Part shown: one piece after another, positions 43,437 through 56,787 of the stretch
Position numbering within the stretch: the first letter of the stretch is position 1
Layout: the number at the start of each line of letters is the position of its first letter
Origin: Dreissena polymorpha
Taxonomy: Eukaryota; Mollusca; Bivalvia; Myida; Dreissenidae
DNA length: 64,000 nucleotides
Assembly: GCF_020536995.1 (NCBI RefSeq)
Contig: NC_068359.1
Span: forward strand, 105,595,257-105,659,256
Direction: 5' to 3'
The notes under the pieces: model-generated
What the model was told of the DNA's origin: nothing
What the model saw: only the letters and a program-made list of their open reading frames with translations
Database searches by the model: none
Position numbers and translations under genes: made by a program

Positions 43437-45493
43437 CTTTTTAGCTCACCTTAGCACAATGTGCTCATGGTGAGCTTTTGTGATCGCCTTTTGTCTGCCA
43501 TGGGGCGTCAACATTTGCCTTTTTAACACTCTAGAGACCACATTTATTGTCCGATCTTCATGAAATTTGGTCAGATGATTCCTCTCAATGATTTCATGGA
43601 CGAGTTTAAAATGGTCACGGTTGCTTGAAAAACATGGCCGCCAGGGGGCGGGGCATTTTTCCTAATATGGCTATTGTAAAACTTTGTTAACACTCTAGAG
43701 GCCACATTTATTGTCCTATCTTCATGAAACTTGGTTAGAAAATTCGTCCCAATGATATCTTGGACAAATTCGAAAATGATTCCTGTTGGTTGAAAAACCA
43801 TTGGGCGGGGCATTTTTCCATATATGACTATAGTTAAACCTTGTTAACACTCTAGAGGCCACATTTATCATCTGATCATCATGAAGCTCAATCAGAAGAT
43901 TTGTCCCAATGATATCTTGGATGAGTTCGAAAATGGTTCCAGTTGGTTGAAAAACATGGCTACCAGGGGGTGGGGCATTTTTCCTTATTTGGCTATAGTA
44001 AAATCTTGTTAACACTCTAGAGACCACATTTATTGTCCGATCTTCATGAAACTTGGTCAGAAGATTTGTCTTAATCTTGGACAAGGTGGAAAATGATTCC
44101 AATTGGTAAAAAAAACAACATGGAGGCCATTGGGCGGGGCATTTTTCCTTAAATGGCTATAGTAAAACCTTGTTAACACCCTAGAGACCAAATTTATTGT
44201 CCAATCTTCATGAAACTTGGTCAGAACATACATGTATGTCCCAATAACATCTTGGATAAGTTCGAAAATGGTTCTGGTCTGTTGAAAAATATGGCCACCA
44301 GGGGCAGGGAATTTTCCCTTATATGGCTAAATATATTGCTATAGTAAAACCTTGTTATCACTATAGAGGCCACATTTATTGTCCAATATGCATGAAACTT
44401 CGTCAGAACATTTGTTTTTTTTAATGATATATTGAAAAAGATTGAAAATGGTTCCGGTTGCTTGAAAACATGGCCACAATGGGGCGGGGCTTTTTTCTTT
44501 ATATGGCTATATATTACTATAGTAAAACCTTGTTAACACTCTAATTGTCACATTTATTGTCCAATCTTCATAACACTTGGTCAGAACATTGTTTTAATGA
44601 TATCTTGTATCAGTTCGAAAATAGTTCCGGTCTGTTGAAAAACATGGCTGCCAGGGTCAGGGAATTGTTAGCAATCTAAAAGTTACATTTCACTCTTCAT
44701 GAAACTTGGTCAGAACATTTTTATGCCCTCGGTAGGGTGGCATATAGCAGTTGAACTGTCCGTAAGTGTGTCAGTATGTCAGTATGTGTGTATGTCAGTC
44801 TGTTCGTCCGTCCGAAAACTTTAATGGCCATAACTTTTTCAATATTGAAGATAGCAACTTGATATTTGGCATGCATGTGCATCTCACAGAGCTGCACATT
44901 TTGAGTGGTGAAAGGTGAAGGCCAAGGTCATCCTTCAAGGTTTAACATTGGCCATAACTTTTGCACTATTGAAGATAGCAACTTGATATTTGGCATTCAT
45001 ATGTATCTCATGGAGCTGAACATTTTGAGTGTTGAAAGGTGAAGGTCAAGGTCATACTTCAAGGTCAAATGTCAAATATATGGCGTCTGTCCGTCCGAAA
45101 ACTTTAACATTTGCCATAACTTTTTCAATATTGAAGATAGCAACTTGATATTTGGCATGCATGTGTATCTCATGAAGCTGCACATTTTGAGTGGTGGAAG
45201 TTCAAGGTCAAGGTCATCCTTCAAGGTCAAAGGTCAAAAAAATAATAATAAATTGAAAGCGGCGTTCTCATGAAGCTGCACATTTTGAGTGGTGGAAGTT
45301 CAAGGTCAAGGTCATCCTTCAAGGTCAAAGGTCAAAAATAATAATAATAAAATGTCAAAGCGGCGCAATAGGGGGCATTGTGTTTCTGACGAACACATCT
45401 CTTGTTTCTAATGATATCTTGGGGATGCACTGGGCAGGTCGGTTCTTTTGTATCTCAGGTGAGCGACTTTGGGCCTTTCAAGCCCTCTTGTTT
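43437..45493 (+). mobile_element. Tandem-core element, AGCTCACC family (3), with nested insertion
   Basis: 5' tttagctcaccttagcacaa...ggtgagc, cores as in its sisters, 3' gcgactttgggcctttcaag-ccctcttgttt. A TATGCCCTCGG element interrupts it at 44719-45406. Confidence 0.8.
44719..45406 (+). mobile_element. Tandem-core element, TATGCCCTCGG family, nested
   Basis: 5' tttatgccctcggtagggtg-gcata hairpin, gttcgtccgtccg, four to five cores (aacttgatatttggcatgca, tgcacattttgagtggtg), 3' ggggcattgtgtttctgacg-aacacatctcttgttt. The host core reads cagaacattt | ctaatgatatcttgg across it, so both ends are fixed. Confidence 0.8.
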
Positions 45494-45729
45494 ATTGATA
45501 CCTTCATTGGATTATTTTAATTATTTGGTAATGTTCTCATTCATTGAATTGATGTAATTGCACCCCATGAGCAGCAATTCCCTTTTTTCAAAAGTAAAAT
45601 AAATGAAAGCCAGGAACCATTAGATATAATTTACTTTAGTTTTCAATAGCCAAACAAAAAATCCCTTTCAAAGTCTGAAAATGACTTAGTAAATGAAGTG
45701 CTAGTAGTAGTGTTGCAGAATTTGCTTAT

Positions 45730-46747
<1,018 letters not shown>

Positions 46748-46924
46748 GGTACCAGGTTTTCTATATACCATTAATTTGCACAATTGAAATGAAATATTTT
46801 CTTGCATATTATAGACATTAATAACTATTTTATGAAGACAGAACTCCAATTTACTAATCTTTTCTTTTTGTTACACATATTCACTGTGAAACTTAAAAAT
46901 AATTATTTAAGAAATAATATTTTT

Positions 46925-47332
46925 AACCAGGTTTTCCGAAGGAAAAAACTGGTTATTAGATTGGCGAATGCGGGCGGGCTGGCTGGCTGGCGGGCGAAAT
47001 AATTACGTCGATATCTCCAAGGTCAAGGTCACACTTTGAGTTCAAAGGTCAAAAATGGCCATAAATGAGCTTGTCCTGGCCATAACTATGTCATTCATTG
47101 TGAGATTTTAAAATCATTTGGCACATTTGTTCACCATCATGGGACGGTGTGTCCCACGAAAGAATCACGTCAATATCTCCAATGTCAAGGTCGCCACGAC
47201 TAAAAATAGATTTAAAAAAAAAAAAAAACTTACAAAGGGGGTTAATTTTTTTTGGTCATTTCAAAAGTTCAGTTTGAGTTTTCTCCCTTTATCAGATTTT
47301 TTTTTCACAATGAAAACCTGGTTTTGTGACAA
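46925..47332 (+). mobile_element. AACCAGGTTTTCCG element
   Basis: Starts aaccaggttttccgaaggaa-aaaactggtt, then gggcgggctggctggctggc, one to two cores with caaggtcaaggtcac, and a facing aaaacctggtttt at 47320-47332. It belongs to the same structural class but lacks the CTCTTGTT end. Confidence 0.6.
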
Positions 47333-47351
47333 TTTTGTCCCTTGTTCTATC

Positions 47352-47481
47352 ATGGTTTGTTGTCAAATAACCCACAGTAAGGAGTATAGATGCGTAGGAA
47401 TTAAATCACGAGTGCGAAGCACGAGTGATTTGATAACACGCATCTATACTCATTACTGTGGGTTATTGGACAACAAACCAT
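47352..47481. repeat. 44-bp near-perfect foldback
   Basis: 47352-47395 (atggtttgttgtcaaataac...) and 47438-47481 are reverse complements with two mismatches. The 42-base centre has a further aaatcacgagtgc/gcacgagtgattt pairing. The region to 47840 holds no gene. Confidence 0.85.
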
Positions 47482-47839
47482 CATATAAAAATATTATTTG
47501 GATTCTAACATGATTCTGATTGCTTTGGTTCAAGCTTTTGGACGTGAACTATATTTTTCAATACTCCGCCCTTCTGAGTACAAAGTTCACTATTTAGTGA
47601 AGTCTTGAATTGTACAAACATATGACGTTGTTTTCATTCATAAATATTTTGAAAATGACGTGAGAACAAAAAATCGTAGAAACTAAATGACGTCAAGTTT
47701 ATTGATGCTACTGAAAAGCTGACGTGCTATAAATGTTTTCTTAATTACGTTTCCTAACAAATAACATTCTTTGTAGGCGTGGTTATGCCACTTATCACCA
47801 AATTTGTTGTTTCATTACATTTACATACATGCTACATTT

Positions 47840-49296
47840 ATTAGCCGGATTTTTTTCGAAAAAATCTCGGCTTATAGATTGATGTTGTCGGGCGGGCGGG
47901 GGGGGCGGGCGGGCGGGCGGGGTGGCGGCGTGCTCGAAAATGTTAAAGTTCTTATTTCATGGTATAACTTTGGTATGCTTGGACCTAGAGTCTTCAAACT
48001 TGACATGAAGGTTGGCCAGGATTAACAGATGACCACTGGTCATTTCAAGGTCATTCATTTGAAGGTCAAGGTCACTGTGACCTTCAATATAAAAATGTTA
48101 AAGTTGTTATAACTTTGGTATGCTTGGACCTAGAGTCTTGAAACTTGACATGAAGGTTGGCCAGAACTAGTAAGTAACCACTGGACATTTCAAGGTCATT
48201 CATTTGAAGGTCAAGGTCACTGTGACCTTGAATGTAAAAATGTTAAAGTTGTTATAACTTTGGTATGCTTGGACCTAGAGTCTTGAAACTTGACATGAAG
48301 GTTGGCCAGAACTAGTAAGTAACCACTGGACATTTCAAGGTCATTCATTTGAAGGTCAAGGTCACTGTGACCTTGAATGTAAAAATGTTAAAGTTCTTAT
48401 TTCATGTTATAACTTTGGTATGCTTGTACCTAGAGTCTTCAAACTTGAAATAAAGATTGGCCAGTACTAGAAGATGACCACTGGTCATTTCAATGTCATT
48501 CATTTGAAGGTCAAGGTCACTGTGACCTTAAATGTTAAAATGTTAAAATTGTTATAACTTTGGTATGCTTGGACATAGAGTCTTCAAACTTGACATGAAG
48601 GTTTGCAAGCACACTTAGATGACCACTGGTCATTTCAAGGTCATTCATTCTAAGGTCAAGGTCACTGTGACCTTGAATGTAAAAATGTTAAAGTTCTTAT
48701 AACTTTGGTAGGTAAAAATGTTAAAGTTCTTATTCCATGTTATAACTTTGGTATGCTTGTACCTAGAGTCTCAAACTTGACATAAAGGTTGGCCAGTACT
48801 AGAAGATCACCACTGCTCATTTCAATGTCATTCATTTGAAGGTCAAGGTCACTGTGACCTTCAATGTTAAAATGTTAAAATTGTTATAACTTTGGTATGC
48901 TTGGACCTAGAATCTCAAACTTGACGTAAAGGTTTGCAAGCACACTTAGATGACCACTGGTCATTTCAAGGTCATTCATTTCAATGTCATTCATTTGAAG
49001 GTCAAGGTCACTGTGAACTTAAATGTTAAAATGTTAAAATTGTTGTAACTTTGGTATGCTTGGACCTAGAATCTCAAACTTGACGTAAAGGTTTGCAAGC
49101 ACACTTAGATGACCACTGGTCATTTCAAGGTCATTCATTTGAAGGTCGAGGTCACTGTGACCTTGGATGTAAATATGTTAAAGTTGTTAAGTAAGTTAAA
49201 GTATTGCATTGACAAAAACACGAAAGGTACTTTCCTGTCATTTAAATCAAAAATCCGGCTTCAATGCGGTCATCTCCGACCGCGGAACTCTTGTTT
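47840..49296 (+). mobile_element. Tandem-core element, TTAGCCGGAT family
   Basis: 5' ttagccggatttttttcgaa-aaaatctcggctta hairpin, gggcgggcgggggggg tract, about eight cores of roughly 145 bp (ttggtatgcttggacctaga, acttgacatgaaggttggcc, aaggtcaaggtcactgtgac), 3' aaatccggcttcaatgcggt...accgcggaactcttgttt. Confidence 0.8.
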
Positions 49297-49554
49297 CTTT
49301 TAGAGCGGGTTTTAGCACGTGCATTTTACTGCAATATTTTCTTTATTTATTTGGAACTTTTTTCGAAACATTAAGCTCCGCCCAGATATTAGTGCAGAAT
49401 AACCCATAGAAGATTTTCTTCTTTGTTTATATGAAATTTGGCACGTGCCGTGTTACAATTGTTGTTTATATCTTAAATATATTTTTTATTTTTCTGGACA
49501 CATGTATTTCATTGATTCCTGCTATTTATATGATGTCCGTTGTAAACTTCATAT

Positions 49555-49892
49555 TTATGCTCCCGGTAGGGTGGCATATAGCATTTGAACTGTCCGTATG
49601 TCCGTCCATCCATCTGTCCGTCAGTCCGTCCGAAAACTTTAACATTTGTAATATTGAAGATAACAACTTGATATTTGGCATGCATGTGTATCTCATAGAG
49701 CTGCACATTTTGAGTGGAAAGGTCAAGGTCAAGGTCATCCTTCAAGGTCAAAAGTAAAAAAATACAATCCAAGGGAAGTAATGAGCTTTAAAAGGGAGAT
49801 AATTTCTAAACCTGCTAAATGATATATTGAAATTTTATTTGAAAGCGGCGCAATAGGGGGCATAGTGTTTCTGACAAACACATCTCTTGTTA
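49555..49892 (+). mobile_element. Single-core element, TATGCTCCCGG family
   Basis: tttatgctcccggtagggtg-gcatatagc, ccgtccatccatctgtccgtc, one core as in 44719-45406, 3' gtttctgacaaacacatctc-ttgtt. Confidence 0.8.
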
Positions 49893-49925
49893 TTTGTTAA
49901 TTTCACCAAGTTACAGTATAATTAT

Positions 49926-50216
49926 TTTTATCCCCCGCCAAAGGCGGAGGGATATTGTTTTTGCGTTGTCCGTCTGTCCGTCCTTCTGTCCGTCCGGCAC
50001 TTTTGTGTTCGGAGCCATATCTTGGAAGTGCTTTGGCCGATTTCATTAAAATTTAGTATGAGTATATATATGGGTAAGACGATGATGCACGCCAAATGGC
50101 ATTGTACACCATCCGTTAATAACGGAGTTATGGCCCTTTGTATCTTGAAAAAATGCATACATCTGTGACAAAACCTTAGTTTGGCGGGGGATATCAATTC
50201 AACGAATTTGCTTGTT
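49926..50216 (+). mobile_element. Single-core element, ATCCCCCGCC family
   Basis: tatcccccgccaaaggcgga-gggatattg hairpin, gtccgtctgtccgtcc tract, one core (gtgctttggccgatttcatt), 3' ggggatatcaattcaacgaa-tttgcttgtt, as at 25012-25770. Confidence 0.8.
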
Positions 50217-51428
50217 CTATGTTAGCTTTTCCGATGGCCCAAAAATTGTAATGCCGATTGAATCTTTCAGCTGGCGATTAAAGTTAAAAATGTAAAAGAA
50301 AATGGTGATTGTCAAATTGTTAGAGAATATTCAAGGTTTATGTGTCTCATGGGATATTTTGCATATTAGAAAAGTAGTAAATTACTTGATAGCAAGAACA
50401 GCTTTCCATATATACAAACAATTTATTTTAGAAAAACAGCAACATAAACTCTGATAGGAATAACAACACAAATAGCTCTTGTTTTAGTAAATTACATTTA
50501 CTAAAGGATTTAATTTATTTAATTTTGCTCACCTTAGCAAGAAGTTTTTGGTTGAGCTGTTGTGGTCAGTCTTCATTGGTTGATCCTCATTAACATTTCC
50601 CAAGATAAATTCCTTGGAACCACCTCATGCAATTTGATAAAACTTGCCAATAAGGTTTCTAGGGTAAACCTTAACTTAATTATTTCAGTTAAATATCTTC
50701 CGAATATGGCACCAGGGCAATCAAAAGCTAAAATAAACAGCAAACTTTAAGGACAGTCTTGACAGAAATCTATTGCAGGATTTCAAACAGGAGAAAGGTA
50801 CTTAGAGTGACCCTCCTCAAAATTACTTTCTTTTGTTGGATAATAAAAATAAGTGCCTGGGGAATTTAACTTTTTGGTGACATTCCTTAATGGATTACTT
50901 GAAATCTTTGAAAATTCTCTTAAAAGCATGTGATTGATTTTAAAAGTTATATTACTGTCATTTCTTTACTTATTCCTTAAAAAATATTACGATTTATTTA
51001 AAATATGGCCTTGAAAGGGCAGGAAGTAGTTTGTATAGCTACTTTAAAAACTTAGAAAAATGCTCTTTGCAGAAACCACTGACTAGTTTTAAAAATAATT
51101 TGATATCAATGTTCATAGGATGGCATCTATTTTGTAAAAGAAACTGTCAATTTTAGCATACTTAAATCACTTATTTTTTCTATAAAATACTTTTTCTTCA
51201 TGTTACTTTATACTCCATGGACTAAGCCACATTCAGGTTTTCAGTGTCATTAACAAATAATGGTGACAAATCAACCTTGTTGAACTCAGGTCAGCAATAA
51301 TTTATTGTTAATACACAAAATCTTAATTACAATTTATTTTTACTTGAAAATTTAAGTACATGTATTGTAGTTGTATGATGAGAGAAACTGATCAAAAAGT
51401 AATATACCATTGAGTATTTGATGCTTAG
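50217..51428. other. Intronic AT-rich stretch before exon B
   Basis: No element or exon recognised over 1.2 kb. Confidence 0.45.
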
Positions 51429-51642
51429 TGCTGCCGATAATAATGTTGGTGTTATGAAAGCCTTCTTGCCCGCTGAACAGATGCCTATGTTGCAGGATGG
51501 CTTAGATGGGGGAAAAGAGCCCCCATTTCTTATCAAACTACGAAAAGGGAATAATACTCCACCACAAACTGACAGCCAGTATCAGAAATATCAGACAGGG
51601 AAAAAGAAAAGAGGATTTAAAGTACCAAACATTATTCAACAG
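51429..51642 (+). CDS. Exon B of the unidentified host gene
   Basis: After acceptor tttgatgcttag it encodes AADNNVGVMKAFLPAEQMPM, LQDGLDGGKEPPFLIKLRKG, NNTPPQTDSQYQKYQTGKKK and RGFKVPNIIQQ, ending in phase 0 at donor gttagt. Joined to exon A it reads DFSLLAADNN. The stretch is hydrophilic with a KKKRGFK basic patch. I recognise no family. Base composition and the donor differ clearly from the surrounding repeats. Confidence 0.55.
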
Positions 51643-51814
51643 GTTAGTTATTAACCTTTAAGATTTGTGGTATTTAGATATGCATTGTTTTACACTTTTC
51701 TGTAGAATTATCAAACACACATGAAGTGAGATGGCTTTGAATTAGCATGACACAAAGTTGGAGGGCTTATTAGCCTATTGGCTGATAAAAAAAACGAATA
51801 CACTTCTGCGATTT

Positions 51815-52600
51815 TCCTTGTCCAATTGGGAAAAGTACCCGTACCGGTCCAATTGGGAAAAATTGAGTCGTGAAAACCTCAAAATTGGGAAAAAATCGAG
51901 TCGTGAAATCCTTAAATTGGGAAAATCGCGTCGTGAAGTTTGGGTCTTATTGAATACATCATGCAGTTCATACTTAATTGAACATACCCATTAAAAGAAT
52001 CATTTGCAGGCATGCCTTAATGACCATTAAGTAATTAAGTTGAAATAAATAACAAAATATTATAAAGAACACACAAAATCAATTACAAGTTGTTTTAATC
52101 CCTTGTTAAGCAATGTCTCTGTCTTTCATTTTTTTGAAAATTTCAACAATCTTTGATGTTTGATCATCTATCAGTTGCTGGCATACCTCTCTGCACAGCA
52201 TCATTAGTGCTGTCAATGTGTCGTGTGATAGACGGTCCCGATTGTTTGTGCAAAGATTGTTCATTAGACTGAACACCCTTTCCACAGAGGCAAGGTTACA
52301 AACCGACATAAAACAGTACGCTGGCTGCCTGACAAAAGAACCGGAAACAGTAACGACACTATTGATTGCACGCGCTGAATAATAAAACCCCAAATTAATC
52401 GAGCGCGTGGTTACACACAACTATACGATTTTCTTTGTTCGCTCGCCGAAAGTTGGGTTTTTTTACGAAAAATTCGGTCGTTTTGAGAAAAAATTCGGAC
52501 GTTGATTGGGATTTTTTCAGATGCCGATTTGGGAATTTGGGAATTTTTGCTTGATTGGGAAAGTACCGTTTACCGGTACTTTATAAAGAAGGAGGAAAAT
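51815..52600 (-). mobile_element. hAT transposon remnant
   Basis: On the minus strand 52420-52106 encodes NLASVERVFSLMNNLCTNNR then DRLSHDTLTALMMLC, the hAT C-terminal dimerisation motif (sveRvFS.mn.i....R.rLs.dtl.aLm). Flanking DNA is rich in TTGGGAAAA words: gtaccggtccaattggg near 51840 and gggaaagtaccgtttaccgg near 52557 face each other and may be the element's ends. A similar cgtttaccggtac end lies at 33463. The rest of the transposase is missing. Confidence 0.65.
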
Positions 52601-52861
52601 CGCTGCACTTCCACCACATCTATGAATTCCGAGTGGCTGGCGAAAAACGCTGGAGTATAGAGAATAACAAGTTACTGCCCATTTATTGTGTAATATATTA
52701 GGTGAGGCTTAGAATAAAAGAACGGCGAGGACTGCTGTTAATCATACCTATAAGGCCACAGCAAATTGAAGATTTGTTCTAATGGAGGGAGCGAGCGAAA
52801 TAAAAATAAATAATTTTTATTCTACTTTTTAAAAAATCACAGGCGAGCAAAAGCGAAAAAT

Positions 52862-53045
52862 ACTAGAAATGGCGCAACAGAGGCCGACTCGTATCTCCCA
52901 CGCCGCATGTTTGACCCAGGGGGCGCCCCAGGGTTGGTAATGAGGCCATGTATAGTTGAGATTTACCGTATTGTCATAAGAGATGTTCAGTATCAATTGG
53001 AAGTAAATCGGAGTAGAAATGAAGAAGTTAATGTAAAATAACATA
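52862..53045 (-). mobile_element. 3' fragment of the Helitron-like element, reversed
   Basis: Read in reverse: acttcttcatttctactccg, one core, ccctggggcgccccctgggt, gcggcgtgggagatacgagt and gttgcgccatttctag|T. Same 3' end as 33682-34999. Confidence 0.7.
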
Positions 53046-53090
53046 AAACAAGAGATGTGTTTGTCAGAAACACAATGCCCCCTACTTGCC
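53046..53090 (-). mobile_element. 3' tip of a TATGCCCTCGG-family element, reversed
   Basis: aaacaagagatgtgtttgtc-agaaacacaatgccccct is the reverse complement of that family's last 40 bases. Confidence 0.7.
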
Positions 53091-53124
53091 AACCTCAAAA
53101 TATTAATTGATAAAACAACACCTG

Positions 53125-53890
53125 TTTTTAGCTCACCTGAGCGATGGCTCGGGGTGAGCTATTGTGATCACTCACCGTCCGTCGTCCGTTCGTCCGTCTT
53201 TCTGTCTGTCTGTAAATAATTTGTAAACATCTTCTTCTACTAAACCATTGAGCCAATTTCAACTAAATTTCATGTGGAGTATCCCCTAGGTCATGGGACA
53301 AAAGATTTTTTATTTTTTTTTTGATCACATGACCAAGATGGCCGCCATGACCATATATGGTAAAAACCTTAAAAAATCTTCTTGTCAGAAACCGCTCATC
53401 AGATTTTCAAAAAATTTCACAGGGATGACCTTTGAAGGCACCCCTGAAAAAGTTGTTCAAAGAAATTTGATTCGTAAAAAAACATGGCCGCAGGAGCTTG
53501 TTGAACTTTGCATGTTTATTCATTTTTGCCTATTTTGTGAAAACTTTCAAAAATCTTCCACATTTTTTGTCCGATCCTTTCCAAATTTGCACAGTGTCTT
53601 TATATCAATGAGGACACGAACCCTACAAAAAATGAGCATTATTGGTCCATGAAGTACAGAATTACCTCCCCTTGAATTGAGAAAATGGTGTTTATGCAAT
53701 AAAGTCCAAATTTTTCATCCAATTCTTTCCAAACTTGTAAGGATTTAGCATGGTTCAAACAAGGGAACAACTACGGTTTATGCATGTTCTTTTTATTACA
53801 GATTTGCCTCCCTTTAATTCATTCAAAATCTCATTTTACAGCAGAGATTCCAAATCTGACCTGTAAATGAGCCCCATATTTACTGCCAGT
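53125..53890 (+). mobile_element. Tandem-core element, AGCTCACCTGAGCGATGG family, 3'-truncated
   Basis: tttagctcacctgagcgatg-gctcggggtgagc hairpin, ccgtcgtccgttcgtccgtc tract, then diverged cores (ttgtccgatcctttccaaat, atgaggacacgaaccctac). No CTCTTGTT end is seen before the triplet array. Confidence 0.65.
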
Positions 53891-53937
53891 GCTAGGTTAC
53901 CTTTTCCCATTTGATCATTCTTAAGTATTGGTCTTGT

Positions 53938-53968
53938 AATGCTGCTACTGCTTCTGCTACTGCTACTG

Positions 53969-54003
<35 letters not shown>

Positions 54004-54004
54004 G

Positions 54005-54045
<41 letters not shown>

Positions 54046-54177
54046 GCTACTACTACTACTTCTTCTACTACTACTACTAGTACTACTACTACTAGTACCA
54101 CTACTACCACCACCACCACCACCACCACCACCATTACTACTTCTACTACTACTGCCACTACTACTACTACTTTTACC

Positions 54178-54238
<61 letters not shown>

Positions 54239-54247
54239 GTACTACTT

Positions 54248-54281
<34 letters not shown>

Positions 54282-54316
54282 TACTACTACTTCTACTACT
54301 ACTACTACTACTACTT

Positions 54317-54359
<43 letters not shown>

Positions 54360-54368
54360 AACTACTAT

Positions 54369-54434
<66 letters not shown>

Positions 54435-54456
54435 ACCACCACCACCACCACCATTC
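53938..54456. repeat. (ACT/ACC/TCT)n trinucleotide array
   Basis: Long CTA-rich run with CCA and TCT blocks. Open frames are homopolymeric artefacts. Confidence 0.95.
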
Positions 54457-54595
54457 ACAGTGACAAAAAAAGTATTCACACAATGGCTGCTACTACAACT
54501 TATAGCCCATATAGGGGGGCATGCATGTTTTACAAACAGCCCTTGTTTCTATGGGATTTTAACCACAACTGTTCATGTTTATCTCCGACACATAT

Positions 54596-55361
54596 TTTTA
54601 GGTCACCTGTCATGAAGTGACACGGTGAGCTTATGTGATCGTGTGATGTCCGGCGTCCGTTGTGCGTGCCTGCGTGTATCCGTGCGTCCGTCCGTCAACA
54701 ATTTGTTTGTGTAGACAGTAGGGGTCACAGTTTGCATCCAATCTTGATGAAATTTGGTCAAAATGTTTATCTTGATGAAATCCGGTTTGGGATTGTATTT
54801 GGGTCATCTGGGGTCAAAAACAAGGTCACTAGGTCAAATAATAGAACAACCTTCTGTAGACAATAGAGGTCACAGTTTTCATCCAATCTTTATGAAATTT
54901 GGTCAGAATGTTTATCTTGATGAAATCTGGGTTGGAATTTTATTTGGGTCATCTGGGATCAAAAACTAGGTCACTAAGTCAAATAATAGAAAAACCTTGT
55001 GTAGACATTAGAGATCACAGTTTTCATCCAACCTTTATGAAATTTGGTCAGAATTCTTGATGAAATCTGGGTGGGATTGTATTTGGGTCATCTGGGGTAA
55101 AAATCTACATGTAGGTCAAATAAATAGAAAAACCTTGTGTTGACAATAGAGGTCACAGTTTTCATCCAATATTTATGAACTGTGGTCAGAATGTTTATCT
55201 TGATGAAATCTGGATTGGGATTGTATTTGGGTTATCTAGAGTCAGGAACTAGGTCACTAGGTCAAATCATAGAAAAACATTGTGTAGACAATAGAGGTCA
55301 TAGTTTTCATCTGATCTTAATGAGTCAGGTGAGCGATTCAGGGCCATCATGGCCCTCTTGT
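54596..55361 (+). mobile_element. Tandem-core element, GGTCACCTGTCA family
   Basis: taggtcacctgtcatgaagt-gacacggtgagc hairpin, gtgcgtccgtccgtc tract, four cores of about 144 bp (gtagacaatagaggtcacag, tttatcttgatgaaatctgg, aggtcactaggtcaaataat), 3' agggccatcatggccctctt-gt. Confidence 0.8.
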
Positions 55362-55656
55362 AAAAAGTTAGCAGCCTGAGGTAGGTAGATATCAATGTAT
55401 TGGCATGATCAATGATTGTTTGGTCTAATACAAATATAGTGATTATCAGAATATTGTGTCCAATACTGATTTTGAACCTTCATGGTTGATGATTATTAAT
55501 TATTGAATCAAAATAATAAGAACATTAAATTGATTGGTTTTAATTCTAACAAAATTAATGTCTGAATTATCTGCATTTTCTCAAACACTATTTTAGAGTA
55601 TTTAATTGGATGAGTGATTTGACTTTATTGCATTTTTGCTTAAATAGTATTCTTCT
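55362..55656. other. AT-rich stretch, nothing recognised
   Basis: Unique-looking intronic DNA. Confidence 0.4.
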
Positions 55657-55662
55657 AGTATG

Positions 55663-56781
55663 CAGGGTTGTCATTATTAACCGATTGCCGATCAAATTCA
55701 TCGGTTAAAATCTCCAGAAAATCGGTTCTTTTTCTCGAATCTTTAAATTGTGATCGGAAGTTTTGATCTCGAAAACCGACAATAATTGACGAGGAATAAC
55801 CGTAGAGCAACACCGCGATAGCTTGCCGTGTTTTGTAAAACGGCTTTTGATTGGTTTATCGCGTCGGCCAATCATGTGGTGCGGTAGAAATTGGTCAACA
55901 TTTCTCAAAATGGCTGAACCAAAGAATAAGAAAATTAAAAGTCTTAAAGACTTCGGTTTTATGCATTAACCAAAACCTGGGGAGATTGATTTGGATTTGC
56001 ACAACCGTAAATTATTGTTCCCTTTTTGTTTAGATGCATGCATATACATACGGCACGATAATTCAGCCGCAGATCCAAAACTGCAAAAGTGTCGCGCCTC
56101 GTGGAATAATTGTGCATTCTCAACCGATATATGATGTTTCAGTGATAAACAAAATAAAACATGAAAAAATATCATGCGGTGTTAAGTTTATACTTGTTTC
56201 GAGAGTTTGGTTTGTTGAACAAAGTGTTTATTTCAAGTTGTGTTTTTGCATCGATTTTTGCTTCGTTCTGTTGTTACAATATTCAAGATAATACAAACAA
56301 TTTGTGTTCTATTTCTATTTGATACTTTTGCAATTAAACAGTACTATTGATTCAATCAGCAGGGTTTTCCCTTGCGCACAAATTCAGTTAATTGTTTTGT
56401 TCGGAGCTAGATGCATATTGTTTCTATTATTCTGATGGAAAACCAACAAACTTTGTAATTTTGACTCCTTATCGTTACAGTTGACCCCCTAATGCAAATT
56501 TGTAGGGGACTTTTTGACTATTTTTCTCGTCCAAGGGAAAACCCTGAATTGGAGACAAAAGAGAAGAAGCTTTAAAATGCACATATTTACCCTTTCTGGC
56601 TTCAAGTAAAACTTTGTTTACACAATAATTATTTTGAGATTTGGTTTTATTTCTTGAAATTGAAATTTAAGCTGTGATGAAAACACTTCTTTTAGAGAAA
56701 GAGGCTGGGGTGTCTGAACCCCGGCCTAATCGGTTACTATTCCAAAATAACCCCTTGTTTGAAATCATAATGACAACCCTG
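55663..56781 (+). mobile_element. 1.1-kb inverted-repeat DNA transposon remnant, CAGGGTTGTCA ends
   Basis: Ends cagggttgtcattat and ataatgacaaccctg are exact reverse complements (15 bp), flanked by agtatg (55657-55662) and agtatt (56782-56787). An ATG at 55910 in good context opens MAEPKNKKIKSLKDFGFMH then stops; this may be the first exon of the former transposase. A 187-bp miniature element lies within. CAGGG ends suggest hAT, yet the flank match is 6 bp. Confidence 0.7.
56360..56546. mobile_element. 187-bp miniature inverted-repeat element, nested
   Basis: cagggttttcccttg (56360-56374) and caagggaaaaccctg (56532-56546) are perfect 15-bp inverted repeats. No clear target duplication. No coding content. 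Confidence 0.75.
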
Positions 56782-56787
56782 AGTATT

